Notes under the pieces: model-generated | The model's database searches: none | Told to the model about the DNA's origin: nothing | The model's input: the letters and a program-made list of their open reading frames with translations, nothing else | In this document: in pieces, positions 55,233 to 63,223 of the stretch | Position numbering within the stretch: the first letter of the stretch is position 1 | How the letters are laid out: each line of letters begins with the position of its first letter | Made by a program: the position numbers and the translations under genes | Assembly: GCF_010686765.1 (NCBI RefSeq) | Contig: NZ_JAAGWF010000015.1 | Span: 62,001 to 126,000 of the forward strand | Length of the DNA: 64,000 nt | DNA from: Geodermatophilus sabuli | GTDB lineage: Bacteria; Actinomycetota; Actinomycetes; Mycobacteriales; Geodermatophilaceae | Direction: 5' to 3'

Positions 55233-57548
55233 ATGAGCCGATCTCCGCGCTCTGGCCTGCCCACCGGCAGCCCGCCGACGACCCCCGTGTTCGCCAACCC
55301 CTCCGGACGGCGCTGGCGCTACCTGCGCGCCGTCCTGCTGACCCTGCTCGTCCTGGCTGTCGCCGGCGCGGTCGTCGCGGTGCCCAAGGTCCTGGCCTCA
55401 CCCGCACTGGGCGGCGCCGCCACCCCCGACGGGCCGACGCCCGAGGAGGTCGGCGAGGACGCCCCCGTCATCGGTGAGGGCCCGCTCGTGCGCGTGGTCC
55501 GCCTCCTGCAGGTCGACGGCGCCACCTACGGCCAGGAGCCCTTCACCGGCCAGGTCGTCAGCGAGCTGCCCGACTTCGAGGTCGCCCGCATCGGCGACGC
55601 CGACTACGCCCTCCAGCGCTACGGCTACGGCCCGGACGTGCACCGGACCATCACGCTGACCTTCGACGACGGACCCGACCCGGTGTGGACGCCGCGGCTG
55701 CTCGACCTGCTCAGCGCGAACGGCGTCCCCGCCACCTTCTTCGTCACCGGCGCCCAGGTGACCAGGCACCCGGAGATCATGGACCGGATCGTCCGGGAGG
55801 GGCACGCGGTCGGTAACCACTCGCTGACCCACATCGACGTCAGTGAGACCACCGCCTTCCGGCAGCAGCTCGAGCTCTCGTTGTCCGACCGGATCATGCG
55901 AGCCGAGGTCGGGCACGCGGCCCCGTACTTCCGGCTGCCCTACGAGGGCGACGACGAGGACTCGACGCGGGCGGCCGCCACCGGCATCCTGCGCGCCCAG
56001 CAGCTGGGCTACGTGGTGGCCTCGCACGACTTCGACACCCTCGACTGGGCGCACGCCTCGGGCGAGATCGACGGGCCCATCGAGCTGCCCCCGCTCGGCG
56101 AGCAGGACAACATCACGATGCTGCTGCACGACAGCGGCGGTGACCGGTCGATGACGCTGGCCTACGTCGAGCGGCTGGTGACCGAGGCCCGCGATGCCGG
56201 CTACTCCTTCACCACGATGCCCCAGTCGCAGCCGGAGATCCGCGGCGACATCGGCGCGGTCCAGTCCACGATCTACGACCGGCTGGCGCTGTGGCTGGCC
56301 ACCGGCCTGTTCGAGCTCCCGCCGGACCTGCTGTACGTGCTCTTCATCCTGGCGCTGGTCACCATGCTCGGCTACGGGCTGTTCAACGCGGTGCTGGCGG
56401 TCGCCCGGGCCCGGCGGCGGGTGCGGCCGATCAACACCGCCACCCCACCGGTCACCGTGCTCATCGCCGCGTACAACGAGGAACGGGTCATCGCCCGCAC
56501 GCTCGAGTACCTGCTCGCCTCGCACTACCCGATCGGCGAGATCGTGGTCATCGACGACGGCAGCACCGACGGGACGGCGGCGGCGGTCACGGCGGTCGCC
56601 GAGCGCGACGACCGGGTGCGGCTGTTCCGGCAGAACAACGCCGGCAAGTGGGCCGCGCTCAACAACGGCTTCGCCCGCGCCCGCCACGACTTCGTGGTGA
56701 CCTTGGACGCGGACACGCTGTTCACCCCCGACACCGTCGGCCGGCTCATGGAGCAGTTCCACTCGCCGCGGGTCGGGGCGGTGGCCGGGGTGATCAAGGT
56801 GGGCAACTTCTCCACCAACGTGATCACCCGGTGGCAGGCGCTGGAGTACATCACCCAGATCGGGCTGGAGCGGGCCGCAGCCGCGCTGCTCGACGCCGTC
56901 ATGATCGTCCCGGGCGCCTGCGCGGCGTGGCGGAAGGCCGCCGTCCTCGAGGCCGGCGGCTACACCGACGCCACGCTCGCCGAGGACTGCGACCTGACCC
57001 TCGGCCTGCACCAGGCCGGCTGGCGGGTCGAGCAGGCCGACCGGGCGATCGCCTGGACCGAGGCACCGGAGACCCTCGACTCCCTGCTGCGTCAGCGGGT
57101 GCGGTGGATGTACGGCACCATCCAGGCGGTCTGGCGGCACCGCGGCATGCTGCTGCGCCCGCGGTTCGGCTGGCTGGGCATGCTGGTCATGCCCATGACG
57201 GTGCTCACCCTCGTCGTCCCGCTGGTGTTCACCCCGCTGATCATCCTGGGCATCGTCCAGACCCTGGCGAGTCAGGGCCCGCTCGCGCTGGTGCTGTACT
57301 TCGCGTTGTTCGCCGCGGTGTACGGCGTCCTGGCGGCCATCGCCGTCCGGCTGCTCCACGAGCGCGCCGAGCACCTGCTGATGGTCCCGGTGTACCGGCT
57401 GATCTACGAGCCGCTGCGGGTGTACCTGCTCTACGCGTCGCTGGGGACGGCGTTGCGCGGGGTGCGGCTGGGCTGGGGCAAGCTGACCCGGACCGCCCGC
57501 ATGGACGACGTCGCCACCGCGACCCTCCCCGCGGTGGTGACCCCGTGA
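55233..57548 (+). CDS. Polysaccharide deacetylase fused to a GT2 glycosyltransferase (poly-GlcNAc-like polymer synthase)
   Basis: 771 residues from ATG 55233, AAGGA nine bases upstream. Membrane helix at 31-52, then a NodB-type deacetylase domain (residues about 135-330): TITLTFDDGPDP with metal-binding Asp145/146, VGNHSLTH with the His pair, YFRLPYEGDDED. Two helices separate it from the GT2 domain (residues 410-690): VTVLIAAYNEERVIA, IVVIDDGSTDGT, VTLDADTLF, LAEDCDLTLGLHQAG and the product-channel motif LLRQRVRWMYG (QxxRW), followed by C-terminal membrane helices. Deacetylase-GT2 fusions such as MatB in Streptomyces make beta-1,6-GlcNAc polymers for adhesion and pellicles. First of a three-gene operon. 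Confidence 0.93.
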   Translation: MSRSPRSGLPTGSPPTTPVFANPSGRRWRYLRAVLLTLLVLAVAGAVVAVPKVLASPALGGAATPDGPTPEEVGEDAPVIGEGPLVRVVRLLQVDGATYGQEPFTGQVVSELPDFEVARIGDADYALQRYGYGPDVHRTITLTFDDGPDPVWTPRLLDLLSANGVPATFFVTGAQVTRHPEIMDRIVREGHAVGNHSLTHIDVSETTAFRQQLELSLSDRIMRAEVGHAAPYFRLPYEGDDEDSTRAAATGILRAQQLGYVVASHDFDTLDWAHASGEIDGPIELPPLGEQDNITMLLHDSGGDRSMTLAYVERLVTEARDAGYSFTTMPQSQPEIRGDIGAVQSTIYDRLALWLATGLFELPPDLLYVLFILALVTMLGYGLFNAVLAVARARRRVRPINTATPPVTVLIAAYNEERVIARTLEYLLASHYPIGEIVVIDDGSTDGTAAAVTAVAERDDRVRLFRQNNAGKWAALNNGFARARHDFVVTLDADTLFTPDTVGRLMEQFHSPRVGAVAGVIKVGNFSTNVITRWQALEYITQIGLERAAAALLDAVMIVPGACAAWRKAAVLEAGGYTDATLAEDCDLTLGLHQAGWRVEQADRAIAWTEAPETLDSLLRQRVRWMYGTIQAVWRHRGMLLRPRFGWLGMLVMPMTVLTLVVPLVFTPLIILGIVQTLASQGPLALVLYFALFAAVYGVLAAIAVRLLHERAEHLLMVPVYRLIYEPLRVYLLYASLGTALRGVRLGWGKLTRTARMDDVATATLPAVVTP

Positions 57549-58612
57549 CGCGGCACCGCCGGGACCCGCTGCTCTGGGCGGGCGTGGCCGTCGCCGTGGT
57601 GCTGCTGGTGGTCGGGGCGGTCGCGCTCCGGCCGCGACTGTTCCCCTCCGCCCAACCCCTGGTGGCCGCGGCCTGGCTCCCGGCGTGGGACGACCGCGCC
57701 GCGACGTCCCTGGACCGCGCGCTCACCGAGGGCGGGCTCACCGAGGTGAGCCCCACCTGGGCGACCGTCTCGCCCGACGGCACCTTCGCGGTCACCCCGC
57801 CGACGCCGGCGGTGCTCGACACCATCGAGGCCGCCGGCGCCGAGCTCATCCCGACCGTGCAGAACTTCGCCGACGGCGAGTGGCAGGGCGAGCTGATCGC
57901 GGACCTGCTCGCCGACCGGACCCGGGCGCAGGCCCACCGGGCGGCTCTGGTCGACCTGGCGCTGGCCAACGACTGGGACGGCGTCGACGTCGACTACGAG
58001 AGCCTGCCGCCGACCGCCGGCCCGCAGTTCACCGACTTCCTGCGCGCGCTGGCCGACGACCTGCACGGGCACGACATGGTGCTCACCGTCGCCGTGCCCG
58101 CCCGCGACAGCGACGAGGACCGGAACGGCCTGGCGTACAGCTACCAGGTCATCGGGCAGATCGCCGACCAGGTGCGGGTCATGACCTACGACCACTCGTG
58201 GGACTCCAGCGACGCCGGCCCGGTGGCCCCGGCCGACTGGGTCGAGGACGTCGTGGCACATGCCGTCGACGAGGTGCCGGCGGAGAAGTTGATGCTCGGC
58301 CTGGCCACCTACGGCTACGACTGGGTCGGCCAGGAGGGCCGCAACCTGGGCGCCGCCGATGCGGTGGCACTGGCCGAGCAGGTGGGTGCACGACCGCGGT
58401 GGGACGACGAGGCCGCCGCGTGGACCTTCGACTACGACCGGGACGGCGAGCAGCACACCGTCTGGTACGAGGACGCGCGCTCGCTGGAGCGCAAGCAGGA
58501 GATCGCCGTCGCGCACGACCTGCGGGGCGTGGCGATCTGGAGCCTCGGCGGAGAGGACCCGCAGGTGTGGCCGACAGTGGCAACCGCAACGAGCACGAGG
58601 GTGCAGTCATGA
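57545..58612 (+). CDS. Membrane-anchored GH18-family glycoside hydrolase
   Basis: 355 residues from GTG 57545, GTGA overlap with the synthase gene. Signal anchor at 8-29, then a GH18 TIM barrel: LVAAAWLPAWDDRAATSLDR, ELIPTVQNF, the catalytic DxxDxDxE as WDGVDVDYES with acid/base Glu152, MVLTVAVPARDSDED, VRVMTYDHSWDSSDAGPVAP and GVAIWSLGGEDPQVW at the C terminus. The family includes chitinases, endo-N-acetylglucosaminidases and YaaH/SleL-like cortex enzymes. Its coupling to a poly-GlcNAc-type synthase suggests that it trims or releases that polymer, like the hydrolase half of PgaB, though PgaB uses a different family. Confidence 0.92.
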   Translation: MTRHRRDPLLWAGVAVAVVLLVVGAVALRPRLFPSAQPLVAAAWLPAWDDRAATSLDRALTEGGLTEVSPTWATVSPDGTFAVTPPTPAVLDTIEAAGAELIPTVQNFADGEWQGELIADLLADRTRAQAHRAALVDLALANDWDGVDVDYESLPPTAGPQFTDFLRALADDLHGHDMVLTVAVPARDSDEDRNGLAYSYQVIGQIADQVRVMTYDHSWDSSDAGPVAPADWVEDVVAHAVDEVPAEKLMLGLATYGYDWVGQEGRNLGAADAVALAEQVGARPRWDDEAAAWTFDYDRDGEQHTVWYEDARSLERKQEIAVAHDLRGVAIWSLGGEDPQVWPTVATATSTRVQS

Positions 58613-59967
58613 GACAGCGGGACCGGTACATCGACTTCCTCAGGGCCTTCGCGCTGATCCGCGTGATGACCTACCACACGTTCGGCTGGGCGTGGCTGCC
58701 CCTGGCGTTCCCGTCGATGGGCATCATGTTCGCCCTGGGTGGTGGCCTGGTCGCCGCGTCCCTCGACCGGGCCGGTTCCGCCCGTGCCTTCCTGCGCAAG
58801 CGGGTGCGGCGGCTGCTCCCACCGTTCTGGGTGTTCGGCGCGGTGATGGTGGCCGTCATGGTCGCGCTGGGCTGGCAGGTCGACAGCGACCTGGGTCAGC
58901 CGTTCAGCTGGAGCACGATCTGGCTGTGGCTGCTGCCGCTGTCGGACCCGCCCAGCTCGGCGCAGGGCTTCGAGTGGGTCGTCGCGGTCTGGTACATCCG
59001 CATCTACCTGTGGTTCCTGCTGCTCAGCCCGGCAATGCTCTGGCTGTTCCGCCGCTGGCCGCTGCGGATGATGGCGCTGCCGCCGGTCGTCCTGATCGTG
59101 ACCGTGCTCGGCCTGGTCGAGCTCGGCGGCCGGACGTACGACAACGTCGTCCTGCTCGCGGCCTACGCCTGCTGCTGGATGCTCGGCTTCGCCCACCACG
59201 ACGGCAAGCTGCGTGAGTTGCCGCTCAAGCGGACGCTGCTGGCCGGCGTCGCGCTGCTCGGCATCGGCCTCTGGTACGCCCTGACGCACCAGGAGCAGTA
59301 CGGCACCTACAACATCGACGACATCCCGCTCGCGAACATGCCCTACTGCCTGGGCGCGGTGCTGATCCTGCTGCGGATCTACCCCCGCTTCACCTGGCTG
59401 GAGCGGCTGCCGACCCTGGGTGCGGTCATCTCGCTGTTCAACAGCCGGGCGATGACCATCTACCTGTGGGGCAACTTCGCCATCGCGATGTCGCCGATCG
59501 TGCTGGGCTACTCGCCCCTGGCCCAGTACGACACCGACGACGCCCGCGGCATGGTGGTGGAGTACGCCACCGCGTGGACGCTGGTCTTCGTCGCCGTCCT
59601 CGCCGTCGGCTGGGTCGAGGACGTCGGGGCCGGGCGCAGGCCGCGGCTGCTCCCGTGGGACCGGGTGCGGCCGGTGCCGGCCTCCCGCCCGGCTCCCGAG
59701 CTGGCGCCGGTCCGGCAGGTCGTCTTCCAGGACAACGTCGTCCAGGACCGGCCCGCCGTCGAGCAGCCGGTCGCCGAGCCGCAGCCGCAGCCGCTGCCGC
59801 GGCCGGCCGCCAAGGCGCAGCCGCAGCCGCAGCCGGCCGCCAAGCCGGCGCCGCAGCCGGTGCCGCAGGCCGTGGGGGAGGTGCCCCTGCCCAGCCTCGT
59901 CCGCGCCTTCGGGCGGCGTGTGGTGCTGTCGGAGGGGGTGCCCGGCCGGGGCCGCCCCGGAGGGTGA
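58609..59967 (+). CDS. Acyltransferase-3 family membrane protein (O-acyltransferase)
   Basis: 452 residues from ATG 58609, ATGA overlap with the GH18 gene. The OafA/Acyl_transf_3 domain spans about 1-345 with ten membrane helices; the start RYIDFLRAFALIRVMTYHTF carries the family's catalytic-type His in MTYHTFG, and the RKRVRRLLPPFWVF segment the conserved R-x-x-R-L-x-P pair. From residue 355 the protein has a hydrophilic tail of Pro/Gln repeats (QPQPQPAAKPAPQPVPQAVG). It would O-acetylate or succinylate the exported polysaccharide. IcaC/PgaD-region acyltransferases play a comparable role. Confidence 0.93.
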   Translation: MRQRDRYIDFLRAFALIRVMTYHTFGWAWLPLAFPSMGIMFALGGGLVAASLDRAGSARAFLRKRVRRLLPPFWVFGAVMVAVMVALGWQVDSDLGQPFSWSTIWLWLLPLSDPPSSAQGFEWVVAVWYIRIYLWFLLLSPAMLWLFRRWPLRMMALPPVVLIVTVLGLVELGGRTYDNVVLLAAYACCWMLGFAHHDGKLRELPLKRTLLAGVALLGIGLWYALTHQEQYGTYNIDDIPLANMPYCLGAVLILLRIYPRFTWLERLPTLGAVISLFNSRAMTIYLWGNFAIAMSPIVLGYSPLAQYDTDDARGMVVEYATAWTLVFVAVLAVGWVEDVGAGRRPRLLPWDRVRPVPASRPAPELAPVRQVVFQDNVVQDRPAVEQPVAEPQPQPLPRPAAKAQPQPQPAAKPAPQPVPQAVGEVPLPSLVRAFGRRVVLSEGVPGRGRPGG

Positions 59968-60057
59968 GTGCCCTGGCCGGCCGGTCGCAGAGCCGGCCGG
60001 CCGGGTGCCCACCACCTCGCACGGCGCGGACACCGGGTACCCGGCAGCTGACCCCCG

Positions 60058-61281
60058 TCAGGCGGTGAGCGACCGCTGGTCCCTCACCGCCTGCCGGCCG
60101 GCCGCGACGACCCGGCGTGCGCCGCGGCCGAGCCGCCACTGGGTCGCGCGGTGCAGGCCGTAGCGGAGCGACGGCGGTGGCGCGCCGGAGTGGTCGACCG
60201 CCGTGGGATCCCGACGCATCCGCAGCGCGTAGCCGAACTCCAGCGGTGGACGACGGATGTGGCGGTCCACCTCCTCGAACCACCGGGCGCTGCGGTCGGC
60301 GTCCGCCTGCAGATCGAGCACCGCCGGGCGCCGCTCGTCCTCGTAGCGTCGCAGGACGGCCGGCAGCTCGGCCGGGCCGCGTCCGGCGACGGCGCGGCTC
60401 AGGGCCGAGGCGTCCTCCACCGCCATGCGGGTGCCCGACCCGATCGAGAAGTGCGCGGTGTGGGCGCAGTCCCCGAGCAGGGTCACGTTGCCGGCGCTCC
60501 ACCGCTCGTTGCCGACCGTGGTGAAGGTCGACCACTGGCTGGCGCCGCTGACGTCGGGCCGCAGCCGGAGGGGGTGGCCGGCCAACTGCCGGGCGAAGAT
60601 GCGGCTGAGCTCGGCGACGCTCGCCGCGTCGCCCATGGCGTCGAAGCCCAGGCGCCGCCACGTCGGCTCCGTGCACTCGACGATCACCGTGCTCGCCTCG
60701 CCCGCGAAGCCGTACGCGTGGAACCAGATCCACCCGGCCGCGGTCTCCACGAACGCGAAGGTGAAGTCGGGGAACGGGCAGGACGACCCCAGCCAGATGT
60801 GCTTGTCCCCTCCGGCGCGCTCGGTCGTGCCGAACGCGTCCGCACGGCTGCGCCGCAGTCGGCTCCGGGCGCCGTCCGCCAGGACCACGAGGTCGGCACC
60901 GGCGAGCTCGCCCAGGTCGCGGACGTCGTGCTCGTACGCGATGCGCACGCCGAGTTCGCGCGCCCGGCGGGCGAGGACGTCGAGCAGGAGCTGTCGGCCC
61001 ATCCCGAACCCGGTGCCGCCGAGGTGCACCGGACCGGCGTCCTCCACGAACAGGCGCTGCCCGCGCCACCGGACCGAGCCGGCCCTGATCGCCTGCGCGG
61101 TCGGGGGGTCGATCCGCCGGATCCCCTGGAGGAGGTCGTCCCAGTAGACGATCCCCCAGCCGTCGGTGCTGCCCGCCGTCCGGCGTTCCAGGACGGTGAC
61201 CTCGTGCGCCGGGTCGAGCACCCGGGTCGCGATGGCCAGCCAGAGGCCGGCGGGGCCCGCCCCGACGCAGGTGACCTTCAC
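60058..61281 (-). CDS. FAD-dependent aromatic-ring monooxygenase (VioD/salicylyl-CoA hydroxylase-like)
   Basis: 407 residues from GTG 61281 (GAGAGGGG upstream; GTGA overlap with the FemAB-like gene). N-terminal FAD fold: VTCVGAGPAGLWLAIATRVL with the ribose-binding Glu in VTVLERRTAGSTDGWGIVYW; the GWGIV(Y/F) continuation is characteristic of the VioD/anthraniloyl-CoA and salicylyl-CoA monooxygenase branch. The second FAD motif is NVTLLGDCAHTAHFSIGSG. The substrate is unknown; an aryl-CoA or indole compound would be typical. It is the last gene of the overlapping four-gene operon. Presence beside sugar-dehydrogenase and methyltransferase genes is unusual for a degradative enzyme. Confidence 0.88.
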   Translation of the reverse strand: MKVTCVGAGPAGLWLAIATRVLDPAHEVTVLERRTAGSTDGWGIVYWDDLLQGIRRIDPPTAQAIRAGSVRWRGQRLFVEDAGPVHLGGTGFGMGRQLLLDVLARRARELGVRIAYEHDVRDLGELAGADLVVLADGARSRLRRSRADAFGTTERAGGDKHIWLGSSCPFPDFTFAFVETAAGWIWFHAYGFAGEASTVIVECTEPTWRRLGFDAMGDAASVAELSRIFARQLAGHPLRLRPDVSGASQWSTFTTVGNERWSAGNVTLLGDCAHTAHFSIGSGTRMAVEDASALSRAVAGRGPAELPAVLRRYEDERRPAVLDLQADADRSARWFEEVDRHIRRPPLEFGYALRMRRDPTAVDHSGAPPPSLRYGLHRATQWRLGRGARRVVAAGRQAVRDQRSLTA

Positions 61282-62513
61282 CGTCGCCCCTCTCGTTCCT
61301 GGGGGCGGGCCGTCGGTCGCGGGGGTGGCGGCTGCCGGCGGCTGCGCAGCTGGACCTGGGCGCGGCGCAGTTGTGCGCGCCCCCATGCGCATCCGTTCGC
61401 CGCGTCGTAGACCTGACGCAGGAGGCGGGGCCGGATCAGCTCCACCGGGCCCGGATACCGGAAGGGGACGCCGCCGTACCGGAGCTTGGCCTGGTCGGGG
61501 CCGGGCCAGTCCTTGCTGCTGGTCACGCCGGCGTCGACCGCGTCGGCCAGCACCTGCTCGGAGAGGCCACCGAAGTCGAACCACCTGTAGCCGGTCCGCT
61601 TGGCCCACCGGATGATCTCCCACCGGGTCGCCGCGGGGACCAGCAGTTTCCCCCCGTCGCCGCTGCGGTCGAAACCGCAGAGCCGTCCCCGCACCGTCGT
61701 GCCGCACATGGTGACGAGGTCGGCGGTGGTGGGGACGCCGCGCACCTCGCCGATGAAGAGCGCCACGTTCCCCGTACGCGAGAGCTCGTCGTACAGGTGC
61801 CGGAGGTACTCCGGGCGTGGCGGCCGGGCGTAACCGCGCGCGTCCGCGGCCGCGGCCATCAGCTGCGCCAGCAGGTCGATGTCGCGCTCGTCCCCCTGGC
61901 GGACCGTGACTCCCTCGCGGGCCCACCGACGGGTCCACGCGCGCTGCCGGGCGGGCCAGCGGCTCAGGATGTCCTCCTCGGAGGCGGTCAGGTCCAGACG
62001 CACGGAGCCGGTCGGTGCGATACCGGCGGACGACGGTCGGAAGCCGTGCTCGAGGAGGGCCCGCCGTGCGTCGTGGCCACCCTCGGGTGGCTGGACGAAC
62101 AACACCCGGACCCCCGTCAAGGTGGCGAGAGCCCTCGCCAGTGCCGGGGCGGCGGCCGTGTCGTCGCTGTCGACGATCGGCCCGTAGGCCACGTAACCGA
62201 TTTCGCCGAGACCGCGGACGTGCCGGAGCAGCACCTGGGCTCCCCCGACGAGGTGGCACCCGCGGTGGGCGAACAGATACGTCGAGCGGAACCCCTCGAG
62301 CGCCCGGACGCGCGCCCAGACCGAGAGCTGGGTGACGTCGGTGCCGGTCGCGCTCGTCACGAGCCGGTCCCATCGGGCGAGCAGGTCCGGAGCCGGCTCG
62401 ACGTGCAGCTGCACCTCCACGTGCGCCGGGTCCGTGGGCACCGGACGGGACGTCATCGGTCCGCTTCCCCGCCCCAGCGCTCCGCGGAGGGCGACGTGCG
62501 CCGGCCGGTTCAT
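61278..62513 (-). CDS. FemAB/GNAT-like aminoacyl- or acyltransferase
   Basis: 411 residues from ATG 62513, which overlaps the stop codon of the methyltransferase gene (ATGA); ATG 62456 is a second candidate. A tandem GNAT fold of the FemX/BioF2-like type: VTQLSVWARVRALEGFRSTY, GYVAYGPIVDSDDTAAAPAL, VRVLFVQPPEGGHDARRALL, and in the second half SEEDILSRWPARQRAWTRRW, MAAAADARGYARPPRPEYLR and GYRWFDFGGLSEQVL. Such proteins add amino acids or acyl groups to lipid-linked or sugar-amine acceptors and are often found in capsule and surface-glycan loci. The donor is unknown. Confidence 0.82.
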   Translation of the reverse strand: MNRPAHVALRGALGRGSGPMTSRPVPTDPAHVEVQLHVEPAPDLLARWDRLVTSATGTDVTQLSVWARVRALEGFRSTYLFAHRGCHLVGGAQVLLRHVRGLGEIGYVAYGPIVDSDDTAAAPALARALATLTGVRVLFVQPPEGGHDARRALLEHGFRPSSAGIAPTGSVRLDLTASEEDILSRWPARQRAWTRRWAREGVTVRQGDERDIDLLAQLMAAAADARGYARPPRPEYLRHLYDELSRTGNVALFIGEVRGVPTTADLVTMCGTTVRGRLCGFDRSGDGGKLLVPAATRWEIIRWAKRTGYRWFDFGGLSEQVLADAVDAGVTSSKDWPGPDQAKLRYGGVPFRYPGPVELIRPRLLRQVYDAANGCAWGRAQLRRAQVQLRSRRQPPPPRPTARPQEREGRR

Positions 62514-63223
62514 CGGACCGTCGTCCCACGGACGGCGGTCACGAGCACCCAGGGGCTGAGCGCCGGGAGCCGGCACAGACCCAGCCGTCGTTCGACGGCG
62601 ACACAGAACGGGACCAGCCGCGAGTCGCTGGCCCGGCCGAACGGGAACCAGCAGAGTCCCCGCTCCGCCTCGATCCGGAAGCCGGCCTCCACCAGACGAC
62701 GACGCCAGGGCCGGTACGACGTCTGGTAGTGCTCGTGCTGCCTGCCCTCCCGCAGGCGCCTGCGGGCGCCGGCGGCCCGTCCCCGCAACGACGAACGGTT
62801 CCAGGCGACGGTGACCAACCGTCCCCCCGGCACGAGGACGCGGGAGGCCTCCCGGCAGAACCAGTCGGAGTGCGTCACCGGCAGCACCTCGATGCAGACG
62901 ACGACCGCCACCGAGTGGTCCGCGGCCGCCAAGGTCTCGTCGTGCGGGTCCACGAGCACGGGCTCGGCGGCCGGGTTCCGCCCCGCGCACGTGGCCAGGG
63001 CCTCCGGGTCGACGTCGACGGCCGTGACCGACCACCCGTGCTCCAGCAGCAGATCGGTCCAGCGGCCTCCGCCGCAGCCGACGTCGAGTGCGTGCTTCGG
63101 CGGCGGCGCAGCTGCCTGTGCCTCGGTGATGGCGTCGGTCTCCGCTGCGACGATGTACCTGCCCCAGGTGCGGTCGGCCACGTCCTCCCAGTACTGGACG
63201 GACCCCAGCGCCGCTGCGGTCAC
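62510..63223 (-). CDS. SAM-dependent class I methyltransferase
   Basis: 237 residues from GTG 63223 (GTGA overlap with the dehydrogenase gene). Motif I is HALDVGCGGGRWTDLLLEHG, motif post-I VTAVDVDPEAL, motif II VVVCIEVLPVTHSD and motif III SRVLVPGGRLVTVAWNR. The C-terminal part (QTSYRPWRRRLVEAGFRIEA) is typical of Methyltransf_11/25 proteins acting on small molecules or lipids. Probable O- or C-methylation of the product of this operon. Confidence 0.88.
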   Translation of the reverse strand: MTAAALGSVQYWEDVADRTWGRYIVAAETDAITEAQAAAPPPKHALDVGCGGGRWTDLLLEHGWSVTAVDVDPEALATCAGRNPAAEPVLVDPHDETLAAADHSVAVVVCIEVLPVTHSDWFCREASRVLVPGGRLVTVAWNRSSLRGRAAGARRRLREGRQHEHYQTSYRPWRRRLVEAGFRIEAERGLCWFPFGRASDSRLVPFCVAVERRLGLCRLPALSPWVLVTAVRGTTVR

